A stretch of DNA of 64,000 nucleotides from Mariniphaga sp963747515 (GCA_963747515.1 CAVVFN010000009.1:265488-329487), one strand, 5' to 3'. Shown: positions 46,209-55,149, counted from the stretch's first letter. The notes: a model not told the origin generated them from the letters alone. Numbers and translations: made by a program.

Positions 46209-46373
46209 TATCTTTTTTAGAGATTCCCTATCCTCTATTCGTTGACCAATATCTAAAATGTCGTTAACGAATTTTCTTTCCGTTTCAGATAGTTTAGGAT
46301 TAAATTTCACAGTTAATTTGTCAAATTCAAATGGAAATTTTTTTCTTAATTCTTCATATTCCTTGCTGTCCAT
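46131..46373 (-). CDS. Cassette C1 gene C: convergent small protein
   Basis: 80 residues on the minus strand, overlapping the end of gene B by 78 bases. KLTVKFNPKLSETERKFVND and ILDIGQRIEDRESLKKILHH are its main blocks. Gene C of cassette C2 is homologous (FDPPLNMEQKKLLYD, ISRTIKDKERFLNYVNF) and equally convergent, which supports that this frame is real. Its promoter would have to lie in the cassette's own attC. Function unknown. Confidence 0.5.
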   Translation of the reverse strand: MDSKEYEELRKKFPFEFDKLTVKFNPKLSETERKFVNDILDIGQRIEDRESLKKILHHIFFKKGIVTNNFNENSPVVADV

Positions 46374-46392
46374 AATGAAAAAGGAAATAATC

Positions 46393-46492
46393 GCGCTGTA
46401 ACAACCGTATATAGTTTATGCGCTGTTAGGTTCGTGCTATTATCTGATGTTCCGGTTAAGCGCACAAACCATATACTTAACCGTTACATCGC
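46393..46492 (+). other. attC-like site 1 (end of C1)
   Basis: R'' GCGCTGTAAC (46393-46402) faces R' GTTACATCGC (46483-46492). Inner arms 46407-46424 and 46459-46476 pair at 16 of 18 positions (GTATATAGTTTATGCGCT with AGCGCACAAACCATATAC). Core ACC|GTT. Confidence 0.85.
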
Positions 46493-46514
46493 ATTGACAA
46501 AAAGGTAAGTGCTT

Positions 46515-46856
46515 ATGGGGATTGAAAAACAGATAAAGAAAATAAAAAGACAATTTAAAAACGGAGAATTTAACATCAAGGAAAATTTGACGTTTTATAA
46601 AGACAATAGAAATGTTTTTAATATAATGATTAGGCGTGACCTAATTGATAGGGGAGGTGATAAATATTTTTTGAAGGGGAAATCAAATCTTTGGCAAAAA
46701 ATGACAATGACTCATAAAATTATTAGTATTGTACTTGCCTTAGCAATATCTCTGCTAACAATAGCTGAATTATCATTCGGGTTGCTTGACCGCCTACAAG
46801 AATATAAATCCCACAAAGAATCCACCCCAAAACAAGAATTACCCTCAGAAAAATAG
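46515..46856 (+). CDS. Cassette C2 gene A: single-pass membrane protein
   Basis: 113 residues from ATG 46515; a GTG two codons earlier is possible. A basic N-terminal region (IKKIKRQFKNGEFNIKENLT) precedes one membrane segment (KIISIVLALAISLLTIAEL) near the C-terminus and a short polar tail. It takes the place of the membrane protein A in cassette C1, but sequence similarity to it is not visible. Function unknown. Confidence 0.55.
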   Translation: MGIEKQIKKIKRQFKNGEFNIKENLTFYKDNRNVFNIMIRRDLIDRGGDKYFLKGKSNLWQKMTMTHKIISIVLALAISLLTIAELSFGLLDRLQEYKSHKESTPKQELPSEK

Positions 46857-46900
46857 CTAAATGTTTTAATGATAATTCCATAAACTAAAAATTTAAAACT

Positions 46901-47200
46901 ATGAATGAAGAAAAAATTACACAAGAAAGAAGAAATGAATTTGAGGAATTTATTATTCATCTCAAACACGAAGATTTTACTAAAAATGGTGAATCTTTTC
47001 ATGTTGATTTTAAACTTGTAGATAAACCAAATAACATTAACACGTTTGAATTTGTCAATTTAGATGAAGCAATTTCAGGAACAAATTTTCACATAAAACA
47101 CGAATATCGGGCTGAACATGAAAAAAAAATAAAAGCAAGTGCAGACAAATTCAAAATACGCAAAAATGATAAAGTGTTCATTAGCTGTCGCAAATTTTAA
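46901..47200 (+). CDS. Cassette C2 gene B: small soluble protein
   Basis: 99 residues. Homologue of gene B in C1: RRNEFEEFIIHLKHED, INTFEFVNLDEAISG, KFKIRKNDKVFISC. Both genes are preceded by the same spacer, CATAAACTAAAAATTTAAAACTATGA. Overlaps the convergent gene C by 20 bases. Function unknown. Confidence 0.6.
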   Translation: MNEEKITQERRNEFEEFIIHLKHEDFTKNGESFHVDFKLVDKPNNINTFEFVNLDEAISGTNFHIKHEYRAEHEKKIKASADKFKIRKNDKVFISCRKF

Positions 47201-47423
47201 GACACCCCCTCATGTTTTTTATATCAGAAACAAAATTGACATAGTTTAAAAACCGTTCTTTGTCTTTTATTGTCCTGCTGATATAATTAATATCATAAAG
47301 AAGTTTTTTTTGTTCCATGTTTAATGGGGGGTCGAATTTTTGAGGATCTGCATTTTCGGGATAAACTATCCGTAGCTTTGTTGTGCTTATTAATTCTCCT
47401 GAATTTTGTTCATTCTCATCCAT
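47181..47423 (-). CDS. Cassette C2 gene C: convergent small protein
   Basis: 80 residues on the minus strand, the same length as gene C of C1 and homologous in the middle (KFDPPLNMEQKKLLYDINYI, RTIKDKERFLNYVNF). The N-terminal third diverges. It reads away from attC2. Function unknown. Confidence 0.5.
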   Translation of the reverse strand: MDENEQNSGELISTTKLRIVYPENADPQKFDPPLNMEQKKLLYDINYISRTIKDKERFLNYVNFVSDIKNMRGCLKICDS

Positions 47424-47440
47424 AATAATAAAATCTAAAC

Positions 47441-47539
47441 GCGCTGTAACATCGTATATAGTTTATGCGCTGTTATGTTCGTGCTGTTATCTGATGTTCC
47501 GGTTAAGCGCACAAACCATATACTTAACCGTTGTGCGTA
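47441..47539 (+). other. attC-like site 2 (end of C2)
   Basis: R'' GCGCTGTAAC (47441-47450) and core ACC|GTTGTGCG at 47527-47537. Inner arms GTATATAGTTTATGCGCT and AAGCGCACAAACCATATAC pair like attC 1. R'' matches the start of C2 (GTTACATCGC) at nine of ten bases. Confidence 0.85.
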
Positions 47540-47542
47540 ATG

Positions 47543-47775
47543 CTAAGAAACTATCTCCCAGCGATAAATACTACTGTAAGTCCGAAAAGTATTTTTATCA
47601 ATGATTTCTTGAACTCCACTCGTTGAAAAAGTTCCAACATTAAACCTTCTACCTACTTTAGGTTCTTCAAAATACTTTTCAGTCTACTTCACAGGATTCT
47701 TTCATATCCAGTTTCGATATTGTTTGGGTGCAAAGCATCTTCCAATTCTGATAATTTAGTTAATTTTACTTTCAT
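47543..47775 (-). pseudogene. Cassette C3: decayed small gene on the minus strand
   Basis: From the ATG complementary to 47773-47775 the frame reads VKLTKLSELEDALHPNNIE then TGYERI and stops. One missing base and one TAG later, the other frame continues TEKYFEEPKVGRRFNVGTF, STSGVQEIIDKNTFRTYSS and IYRWEIVS to 47543. The two parts form one plausible 78-residue protein, so the gene has a deletion and a nonsense change. Function unknown. The cassette's attC is split by an IS91 element. Confidence 0.65.
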
Positions 47776-47791
47776 TGTTTTGATTATTAAA

Positions 47792-47802
47792 GCACTACGC
47801 AC
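47792..47802 (+). other. attC-like site 3, left fragment (R'')
   Basis: GCACTACGCAC, to be joined with AAC at 50238 after removing the IS91 element. Together they are complementary, with one mismatch, to the cassette start GTTGTGCGTAATGC at 47530. Confidence 0.75.
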
Positions 47803-48075
47803 AATAAATAGGACTCTGAGCGGTCTGCAAGACCTAGTGATGAGTCCATGTTGAACTACACCCGCCGGGTTCAGGGCTATGTACTTAATGAAGGTTTTTA
47901 AGATTTTTTGAAGAAAAATAATTGAGGTGTTCTTTGACGTATTGCAGGTTTTTGTGCTTATTGGGGTTGTTGTTTCAACTGAAGAACTGTCTTTCAACTT
48001 CAATTTTACATTTTTTGTTGTCAATTGGACATGCCTCTCCCTGCCAGCGCAGTAAGCGCTGGAAAGAGTTGGGTA

Positions 48076-49248
48076 TCATGCCGTTTGCAACACGTGTTTT
48101 ATACCAGGCATTGCCGGTGAGCGTATGCGTGGCAATTCACTGATTTTAATCATCCTTCCTGTTTTACATACAGGGCAAATACAGGGGTTAACGCCAGTGA
48201 GCCTTGCAAAGCGTTCAACATTTGTTTCGGGCGGCTGTTGCTTTTTGATAATCACATCAATGTCCGGCTTTTTTTCCTCTACAAATTGCAGGGCAAGGCT
48301 TCGTTTGGTGGTGTGGTTGTAAATACCAAATCTTCGGATTTTGATAAACCGCCGTGGCAGGATGTGCATGGTAAAGCGCCGCAGGAACTCAACGCCATCA
48401 AGTGTAACGGGCTTTTTGATAGCCCTGTCGCGATAATCTTTGGCAATGAAGGTTACCTTTCCATCAGCAATGTTTAATATCCGCTGGTTTGTAATGGCCA
48501 CGCGGTGGGTGTATTGCCCGAGGTATTTTATTACATGTCCTGCACCCGCCAGCGAAGGCTGGCAGTGTACCACCCAGTTGGTTTTGTAAGCTTGCTGAAC
48601 CTTGTCGTAAAATAATGACAGCTCGTTTTCTTTGCGTAATGCACGTTTGAGGCTGTCGAGAAACTTTCCTTTAAAAGCTTTGCTGAGTTGGTGTACCGGG
48701 TAAAGGTATTTTTCGGAATGCCCAATGTTTTTCCACCGCCCGTCAAGGGTATAACCGGCAGCCGGGACAATACAATGGATGTGGGGGTGCAAACTCAGGT
48801 TCTGGCCCCAGGTGTGTAAAACCGCCACCGCACCGCTTTCCACACCATAATGCGAGTAACCGAACAAACGGAGCGTATGCCAGACTGCAGCAAACAGCAG
48901 GTTGTAATACATCCGCTGATTGTGCAGGCAAACGGCATTCAACTGGTGAGGAGCCGTGAATACAATGTGGTAGTGCTTTACGGGCAGAGTGCCACGCACC
49001 AGGTCGTCAATCCAGAATGCCTGTTTTGAAGCCTGACATTTGGGACAGTGCCTGTCTCCACAACTGTTGTAACTATAGCGTACGGTCCCGCAGTTCTCAC
49101 AGGCTTCTTCGTGCCCGCCCAAAACGGCAGTACGGCAAACAGCGATTTTGCCCAGCACTTTTGTTTGCAGCGGGGTAAGCTTTGTTTTGTTTGCCAAACC
49201 AGAGTAAAACCGGTTAACCACATCTGCCAGTTCAAACCTTGTCCGCAT
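48076..49248 (-). CDS. IS91-family (Y1/HUH) transposase, copy 1
   Basis: 390 residues from MRTRFELADV, the start shared with copy 2; an extra upstream ATG at 49275 exists only here. An N-terminal zinc-binding domain (CENCGTVRYSYNSC, HCPKCQASKQ) is followed by the rolling-circle nuclease core with the HUH motif in LHPHIHCIVPAAGY. It moves the element by rolling-circle transposition. The start overlaps the recombinase gene's last 17 bases. The C-terminus differs from copy 2 after the motif LPRIRSPA, possibly by a frameshift in one copy. Confidence 0.92.
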   Translation of the reverse strand: MRTRFELADVVNRFYSGLANKTKLTPLQTKVLGKIAVCRTAVLGGHEEACENCGTVRYSYNSCGDRHCPKCQASKQAFWIDDLVRGTLPVKHYHIVFTAPHQLNAVCLHNQRMYYNLLFAAVWHTLRLFGYSHYGVESGAVAVLHTWGQNLSLHPHIHCIVPAAGYTLDGRWKNIGHSEKYLYPVHQLSKAFKGKFLDSLKRALRKENELSLFYDKVQQAYKTNWVVHCQPSLAGAGHVIKYLGQYTHRVAITNQRILNIADGKVTFIAKDYRDRAIKKPVTLDGVEFLRRFTMHILPRRFIKIRRFGIYNHTTKRSLALQFVEEKKPDIDVIIKKQQPPETNVERFARLTGVNPCICPVCKTGRMIKISELPRIRSPAMPGIKHVLQTA

Positions 49249-50149
49249 GTTTCGGATAGTTGTAAAGTTTGTCAAGTGGGCTGTGGGGCTTTATTAGCGG
49301 ACATTGCGCCACATGAAGATAAATCATGGTTGTGGTGATTTCGGCATGGCCCAGCAACTCTTTTAGGGTTACAATATTGACTCCCTGTTCCAACAGATGT
49401 GTGGCGTAGGAGTGGCGCAGCGAATGCAGGTTAACATCTTTGGTAATGGATGTTTTTTTGAGGTTTTCGCGTATCACCCACGACAGGCCACGCACGCTGT
49501 AACGGCCATCGGGCTCCTTCCCGTTAAACAGCCAGATATGGGGATTTTCGGCTTTCAGGTACTTTTTCAGCCCGAAAGCCATACTTTCGGCAAGTGGTAC
49601 AATGCGGTCTTTTTTGTATTTGCTTTGCCGGATGTGGATGGTTTTCCGCTGAAAATCCACATCGGAGATTTTCAGGTTAATCACTTCCTGTCCGCGCAGG
49701 CCCGCCGAGTAGATTAATGTGAGGACTATCCGCTGTTTCAGAAGCGAAGGGGCGCTGAAAAGTTCTTTTAGCTCAAGTTGGTTCAGGATGACAGGCAGTT
49801 TGGTATTTCCTTTTAGCGAAGGCAGGGCAATGGCTTTTTTGTTCATTCCCAGCAGGCGGTAATAATAGCGCAACCCGTACACCATGTGCTTGAAGCTGCT
49901 GCGTGAAGGCGATTTGGGGTCGCGGGCAATTGCAGCCAGGTATTCGTTGATTTCATCCTCGGAAATCTGCTCTGGCAACTTTCCGAAATGAACCACAAAC
50001 AGGGCAATGCGCCGGATGTAATTATTTAATGTACTTTTGCTCTGTCCGCGCAAAGTAACCTGTTGCTCCAGCTTACGGACAACTTTTTCAAACTCAGGAA
50101 CAAGCACGATAGCCTGCTCAACAATAGTAAAACCCGATTTCTTTCTCAT
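49232..50149 (-). CDS. Tyrosine recombinase of the IS91 element, copy 1
   Basis: 305 residues. SAM-like N-terminal domain (about 20-105) and catalytic domain with SAGLRGQEVINL, YKKDRIVPL, LHSLRHSYATHLLEQG and ELLGHAEITTTMIYLHV (Arg, Lys, His-Arg, His, Tyr). It precedes the transposase and overlaps it. This pairing of a Xer-like recombinase with an IS91 transposase is known from several environmental IS91 subgroups. Whether it resolves circles or helps targeting is unknown. Confidence 0.9.
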   Translation of the reverse strand: MRKKSGFTIVEQAIVLVPEFEKVVRKLEQQVTLRGQSKSTLNNYIRRIALFVVHFGKLPEQISEDEINEYLAAIARDPKSPSRSSFKHMVYGLRYYYRLLGMNKKAIALPSLKGNTKLPVILNQLELKELFSAPSLLKQRIVLTLIYSAGLRGQEVINLKISDVDFQRKTIHIRQSKYKKDRIVPLAESMAFGLKKYLKAENPHIWLFNGKEPDGRYSVRGLSWVIRENLKKTSITKDVNLHSLRHSYATHLLEQGVNIVTLKELLGHAEITTTMIYLHVAQCPLIKPHSPLDKLYNYPKHADKV

Positions 50150-50237
50150 AATCTGAAATTTTTGTTGTGAATAATTCCGGAGTATAGGAAGAATCGGGTA
50201 TTTTTGAAATAGCTACCCGCGAAGGCGGGTTTAGTTC

Positions 50238-50371
50238 AACACGCAATATAAAACATGCTGGGCTTCGTGCGGTTATTAAATGTTTTCTCTCGTATCATCG
50301 TTCGTATCGGTTTGACAAGTTTCGTGCTTCGTAATCCAGCACGATTTCATATTGCCAACCGTTGTGTGCAA
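50238..50371 (+). other. attC-like site 3, right part
   Basis: AACACGC then left arm GCAATATAAAACATGCTGG (50243-50261) and right arm CCAGCACGATTTCATATTGC (50337-50356), core ACC|GTTGTGTGC at 50358-50369. Arms pair with only a few mismatches. Confidence 0.8.
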
Positions 50372-50375
50372 AATA

Positions 50376-50953
50376 AACATACCATCCGTAAACAAATAAT
50401 TATTTTTATATTAACATTGACATTTAGTAATTTATATGCTCAAAAAGATGAGCAAATAATAAATGAGATACTTTTTGACCTTTTTGGTTTTCATCAGGAT
50501 ACAATCTTCATTGAGAATTTGAAATACACGAAACTTATTTTGAATATGACTCAATTTCATTTGAAGAAATTACGGGATTAAAAGTCCCTTCCAAAATCAT
50601 TTCTGATTGGAAAACTAATGAAGAGAGAAAAAATGACTTTATAGCTGAATGGAACGAACAGAGTTTAAATAAGATTGATTCTATTTTTGTTGAAAATAAA
50701 ACCATAATTGTAAAAAAGCCTATTTTCAAATGTCTAACTAAAAATGAAATTGATGAGATGTTTGGAAGAATCAAAAAACGACAAAATGTTTATTCATTTT
50801 AAACTAAAATATTATTAGATAATTCGCAAGAGAATGCAATATTTCACATTTTCAGAACACTGGCAGGAAGATTTTAATTCAGAAACATTATTGATAAAGA
50901 AGGTGTTCGGTAAATGGAAATTAATTGAAAGATTTGATTTTAGTATGACATGA
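50376..50953 (+). pseudogene. Cassette C4: frameshifted exported protein gene
   Basis: Frame pieces: IRKQIIIFILTLTFSNLYAQ (signal-like, with ATC where a start ATG would fit) and DEQIINEILFDLFGFHQDTI; then, after a shift near 50515, YFEYDSISFEEITGLKVPS with KNEIDEMFGRIKKRQNVYSF; then in another frame QYFTFSEHWQEDFNSETLLI and KKVFGKWKLIERFDFSMT. Together they suggest one 180-190-residue periplasmic protein broken by at least two indels. Family not recognised. Confidence 0.55.
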
Positions 50954-50959
50954 AATTCT

Positions 50960-51096
50960 GCACACAACAAGCAATAAAAAACATAGGGCGGGAAGTGCTA
51001 TATTTAAACAACATAACATTTATTAAATGGCTCGGTAAAGTAAAATATTGGAGCTTCGGATTGCCCTAAGTTTCTTATTGCCGACCGTTACAGCGC
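50960..51096 (+). other. attC-like site 4 (end of C4)
   Basis: R'' GCACACAAC (50960-50968), exact complement of the C4 start GTTGTGTGC. Arms GCAATAAAAAACATAGGGC (50971-50989) and GCCCTAAGTTTCTTATTGC (51063-51081). Core ACC|GTTACAGCGC at 51084-51096. Confidence 0.85.
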
Positions 51097-51161
51097 ATTG
51101 ACAAAAAGGTAAGTGCTTATGGGGAGGGGAAAATTGACTAAAAAATAAACCCTGTAATAAA

Positions 51162-51656
51162 ATGAATAAACAAAAAGCTATTGGTATCCTTAATAGGCAA
51201 ATTGAAAAATTAGATAAAAAAAATCCAAAAGATTTCAATATTGAATGGAAGGTTCAAACATGTTCCTATATTGATAAATTTTTCGGTGGGATTACTCATG
51301 AATCGAAGAGAATAAATAGTGCGCCAAGCAATTCCCAATACTCCCCCGATTTAATTCCATTTTTAAATGACTGTATCGAAACAATACAAGATGTTGGAAT
51401 ATATAAAAAACCCAAAACAAATTTTCTATATTCTATGCCAAGAAATTGGGTTGCCATGTTATCTTTTCCTCTTATCTTTACTATTGGATTAGCTCTTGGC
51501 AATATTGAGAAAAAAAATCAATTAAATGATTCAGCCAATAAAACAGAAATTAATTCAAGCACACCTTTTGTCCCTGATGGCATATCCAATCCAAATGCCA
51601 ACACAATACATGAATATGGAACAAAACAAAATAATTCCCATAATTCAGTCAATTAA
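51162..51656 (+). CDS. Cassette C5: single-pass membrane protein
   Basis: 164 residues. A soluble, basic N-terminal part of about 100 residues (KAIGILNRQIEKLDKKNPKD, CIETIQDVGIYKKP) is followed by one membrane segment (WVAMLSFPLIFTIGLALGN) and a polar Asn/Ser-rich tail. It resembles no family I know. The cassette uses the same leader as C1 and C2 but has no B or C genes. Confidence 0.55.
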   Translation: MNKQKAIGILNRQIEKLDKKNPKDFNIEWKVQTCSYIDKFFGGITHESKRINSAPSNSQYSPDLIPFLNDCIETIQDVGIYKKPKTNFLYSMPRNWVAMLSFPLIFTIGLALGNIEKKNQLNDSANKTEINSSTPFVPDGISNPNANTIHEYGTKQNNSHNSVN

Positions 51657-51657
51657 C

Positions 51658-51756
51658 GCGCAGTAACATTGTATATAGTTTATGCGCTGTTAAGTTCGTG
51701 CTATTATCTGATATTCCGGTTAAGCGCACAAACAATATACTTAACCGTTAGCACCA
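51658..51756 (+). other. attC-like site 5 (end of C5)
   Basis: R'' GCGCAGTAAC (51658-51667) pairs with the C5 start GTTACAGCGC at nine of ten bases. Inner arms as in attC 1 and 2. Core ACC|GTTAGCACC at 51744-51755. Confidence 0.85.
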
Positions 51757-51960
51757 AGCCAAGAAAGACCGTGCAATTGAACAGCATTTATTGAATTTTA
51801 TATCTGACAATGAAACAAAATAACGGATTTTCAGGAAATACAACTGAGAATACACCTAATACAACTGAAAGTAGCGTTAATACAACTAAATGTAGAGACA
51901 TTTTGACTGATTCAGAGAAAGTTGTAAAATATCTTTGTAGTGTTTAAAAATTAATAAATT

Positions 51961-52858
51961 ATGACACAAATGGAAACAAAGATTATTGGAAACAAAATTG
52001 CAGATGCAAGAAAAAAATTAAGTATCTCACAAGCTCAACTTGCAGAAAAATTATTCATAAGTGCGCAAGCGGTTGGAAAATGGGAACGAGGAGAATCAAT
52101 GCCTGACATTTTAACGCTTAATAAAATAGCGAATATTTTAAATGTTGACCTTAATTATTTTTCAGAAAATTTTAGTTCATCAGAGGTAGAAATAGAATCT
52201 AATCTTGAAAACACAAAAAAGGATAAGCAAACGAAAAAGCTTAGCTGGGATATGTCTAGTGGAAACTGGATTGATGCGGATTTTTCCGGCTTAAAAAACT
52301 TAAAGGAGAAATTTAGTTCTTCAAATATGAAAAATTGTAAATTTATTGGTTCAGAGCTTTCAGGACTTATCCTTAAAAGTAATCAAATTGACAACTGTGA
52401 TTTTTCAAACTCGGATATCAGTTGTCAGTAATATTCAAAGTTCGTACTTCGTGAAAAATGATTTTAAAAACTGTTCACTAAAAGAATCTGAATTTACAAT
52501 AAGCCATCTTAAGGGCTGTGACTTTACAAATACGGATTTTACTGGAGCGAAATTTAACTCTAGTGATTTTGCAAATAATACGATTGATAATTCAAAATGG
52601 AATCAGACTGCATTTATAAAAACGTCATTTGACAATGTTGTTTTTGGAGGTGTATTGGATAATTGTTCCTTTGAAAATTGTGGATTTAAAAAAGTTAAAT
52701 TTCAAAACGCAACACTTGTAAATACCTTTTTTAAGCACAATAAGAAATTGAAACAAGTCAGGTTTATTGATTGCAAAGTTGATAAACTTACTTATGCTTT
52801 TTTAAAAAGTGGTAAAGCAGATTTAACTGGAATAACCTTGATAAATAATGAAGTTTAG
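51961..52858 (+). pseudogene. Cassette C6: HTH-pentapeptide repeat protein, frameshifted
   Basis: The first frame encodes an XRE-type helix-turn-helix domain (about residues 10-65: IADARKKLSISQAQLAEKLF, VGKWERGESMPDILTLNKIA) and a pentapeptide repeat start (ADFSGLKNLKEKFSSSNMKN). It stops at 52431. The second frame, open from 52346, continues the repeats (CDFTNTDFTGAKFNSSDFAN, CSFENCGFKKVKFQNATLVN) to a stop at 52858. A shift near 52420 joins them. The full protein would have about 298 residues; such HTH-pentapeptide proteins are known but without clear function. The 200 bases between attC and start show no gene. Confidence 0.75.
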
Positions 52859-52947
52859 CAAAATAAATCTCTGATTAAATAATGATTTGCTAGTTGAAAA
52901 GATTCTGTATATTTGATTGATTATTAGTTAAATGACAAGGAAGGCCA

Positions 52948-53081
52948 GGTGCTAACACGCGGTATAAAACATTGGGGTTTAAGTGGTTATTCAAACATTC
53001 TACCACGCATCAAGTTCGGTGTAACTGGACAGGAAAGTAGCCCGCAATCCCCAACGATTTCATACCGCCACCGTTAGGGTG
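52948..53081 (+). other. attC-like site 6 (end of C6)
   Basis: R'' GGTGCTAAC (52948-52956), exact complement of the C6 start GTTAGCACC. Arms GCGGTATAAAACATTGGGG (52959-52977) and CCCCAACGATTTCATACCGC (53049-53068). Core ACC|GTTAGGGTG at 53070-53081. Confidence 0.87.
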
Positions 53082-53130
53082 AGCATTATAAAAAAATCAC
53101 ACAGGAGACAATTTAAATAGCATAAAAATA

Positions 53131-53600
53131 ATGAATAGATTTTGGACAATTTTATTAATTGCATTTGGATTTATGATAACTGGATGCATTACAGGCAGGA
53201 TAACAAGTTTGAATCGAAAACCTAATGAAGCAATAGTATTGCAAAGATTCGATTAAAAATGGGGATTTATACTTGAATAATAAATGAACTTTTTATTAAA
53301 TGAATTGTGGGCTAAACTGTCAGTTTGGACTGATGAACAGAATTACATTTATATGAAAGTGCCAGTTGGAAAGCATTTATTGCATTGCTTCAATATAGTG
53401 GTTTTCATAAAAATATTCCTGACAATTACTTAACGATTGACATTAAGGAAAACAAGATTTATTACATTGGTGATTATAGTCTTAAATTGGACAATTGATT
53501 AAAGAAAAGGACGCTGCAAATATATAATGGAGGAGGGGCAATTGGTGGAGTAGCCGGTGCTGTTGCTGATTCAAAGAAATCTGGTGATTTATTAAAGTAG
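53131..53600 (+). pseudogene. Cassette C7: decayed lipoprotein gene
   Basis: The ATG at 53131 opens MNRFWTILLIAFGFMITGC, a lipoprotein signal, but the frame stops at 53256. Later frames contain NIPDNYLTIDIKENKIYYIG followed by DYSLKLDN, and NGGGAIGGVAGAVADSKKSG ending at 53600. These look like pieces of one glycine-rich lipoprotein broken by several indels and a stop. Confidence 0.5.
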
Positions 53601-53697
53601 ATGTTGTTGAAATTATGATGAAAGACAAAATATTTTGCCACAGATTTTTCATAATTCTCAGTCGATAGAAAAGGAATTCTAATGAAAATAAAAAAAT

Positions 53698-53708
53698 AAC
53701 GCCACGCT
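53698..53708 (+). other. attC-like site 7, left fragment (R'')
   Basis: AACGCCACGCT joins AAC at 56139 after removing the IS91 element, giving CGCCACGCTAAC; its complement GTTAGCGTGGCG matches the C7 start GTTAGGGTGAGC at ten of twelve bases. Confidence 0.7.
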
Positions 53709-53979
53709 AATAAATAGGACTGTGAGCGGCGCGCAGCGCCCAGCGATGAGTCCATGTTGAACTACACCCGCCGGGTTCATTGCTATGTACTTATTGAAGG
53801 TTTTAAGGTTTTGCGAAGAAAAATAATTGAAGTGTTCATTGACTTATTGCAAGTATTTATGCTTAACATTTGGATTTAAACCATCCGGAATACTTTCCAA
53901 ACACCTGTTTCTGTCAGTTTTTGTTCATTGTCGGGCATACCTTTCCCGGTTGTGCCAGTTGCACAAAGAGAGCGGATTG

Positions 53980-55149
53980 TTATGGGTTTGGTAGCGATTT
54001 TAAAAGAAACTTTGCCGGGGAGCGTATCCGGGGCAATTCACTTACAATAACCATTCGTCCGGTTTTGCATACCGGGCAAAGGCACGGGTTTATTCCTGTC
54101 AGCCTTTCGAAGCGTTCTACATTGGTTTCCGGCAGTTGTTGCTTTTTGATGATTGTATCAATGTCCGGCTTTTTTTCCTCCACAAATTGCAGGGCGAGGT
54201 TTCGTTTGGTGGTGTGGTTATATATTCCAAACCTTCGGATTTTAACAAACCGCCGGGGTAAAATATGCAGTGCAAATCGCCGCAAGAACTCCACGCCATC
54301 GAGGGTAACCGGCTTTTTAATTGCCCTGTCGCGGTAATCTTTGGCGATGAACGTGACTTTTCCTTCGGCAATATTTAAAATACGCTGGTTGGTTATGGCC
54401 ACGCGGTGTGTGTATTGGCCCAGGTATTTTATTACGTGCTCTGCACCCGCCAGCGAAGGTTCGCAGTGTACCACCCATTTGGTTTTATAAGCCTGTTGAA
54501 TAGCATCGTAAAACAACGACAATTCGTTTTGTTTTCTTAAGACACGTTTCAGGCTGTCGAGAAACTTTCCTTTAAAGGCACTGCTCAATTGATGAACCGG
54601 ATAAAGGTATTTTCCCGGGTGTCCAATGTTTTTCCAGCTGCCATCGAGGGTATATCCGGCAGCCGGAACGATGCAATGGATGTGCGGGTGCAAACTCAGG
54701 TTTTGCCCCCACGTATGTAAAACCGCTACCGCACCGCTCTCAACACCATAATGTGAGTATCCGAATGAGCGGAGCGTATACCAGACTGCAGCAAACAGCA
54801 GGTCGTAATACATCCTTTGGTTGTGCAGGCAAACGGCATTCAATTGGTGAGGAACTGTGAACACGATGTGGTAATGCTTTATGGGCAGGGTGCCATGCAC
54901 CAGGTCGTCAATCCAGAACGCCTGTTTTGAAACCTGGCATTTAGGGCAGTGCCTGTCGCCGCAACTGTTATAGCTATAGCGCATGGTTCCGCAGTTCTCA
55001 CAGGCTTCTTCATGCCCACCCAAAATGGCAGTGCGGCAGGCAGCGATTTTACCAAGAACTTTTGTTTGCAGCGGGGTAAGCTTTGTTTTATTTGCCAGAC
55101 CGGAGTAAAACCGGTTAACCACATCGGCCAGCTCAAACCTTGTCCGCAT
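53980..55149 (-). CDS. IS91-family (Y1/HUH) transposase, copy 2
   Basis: 389 residues, intact and closely related to copy 1 over nearly its whole length. Zinc motif CENCGTMRYSYNSC, HUH motif LHPHIHCIVPAAGY, the same end motif LPRIRSPA followed by a different tail. Overlaps the recombinase gene by 17 bases. Confidence 0.92.
   Translation of the reverse strand: MRTRFELADVVNRFYSGLANKTKLTPLQTKVLGKIAACRTAILGGHEEACENCGTMRYSYNSCGDRHCPKCQVSKQAFWIDDLVHGTLPIKHYHIVFTVPHQLNAVCLHNQRMYYDLLFAAVWYTLRSFGYSHYGVESGAVAVLHTWGQNLSLHPHIHCIVPAAGYTLDGSWKNIGHPGKYLYPVHQLSSAFKGKFLDSLKRVLRKQNELSLFYDAIQQAYKTKWVVHCEPSLAGAEHVIKYLGQYTHRVAITNQRILNIAEGKVTFIAKDYRDRAIKKPVTLDGVEFLRRFALHILPRRFVKIRRFGIYNHTTKRNLALQFVEEKKPDIDTIIKKQQLPETNVERFERLTGINPCLCPVCKTGRMVIVSELPRIRSPAKFLLKSLPNP

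Larger units (their letters stand above)
47803..50237 (-). mobile_element. IS91-family element, copy 1
   Basis: 2435 bases, bounded by comparison with the second copy: left AATAAATAGGACT (hairpin GGACT...AGTCC and AACTACACCCGCCGGGTT nearby), right end TACCCGCGAAGGCGGGTTTAG then TTC. It encodes a tyrosine recombinase and a Y1 (HUH) transposase on the minus strand. No target duplication is seen, as expected for IS91 elements. It sits between CAC and AAC of the R'' of attC 3. Confidence 0.85.

Noticed and set aside
50255..50581. Open frame starting inside attC 3 and running into C4
   Set aside because: Its first 40 codons are attC sequence; only the later part looks like a signal peptide and protein, and this is described as the frameshifted C4 gene.
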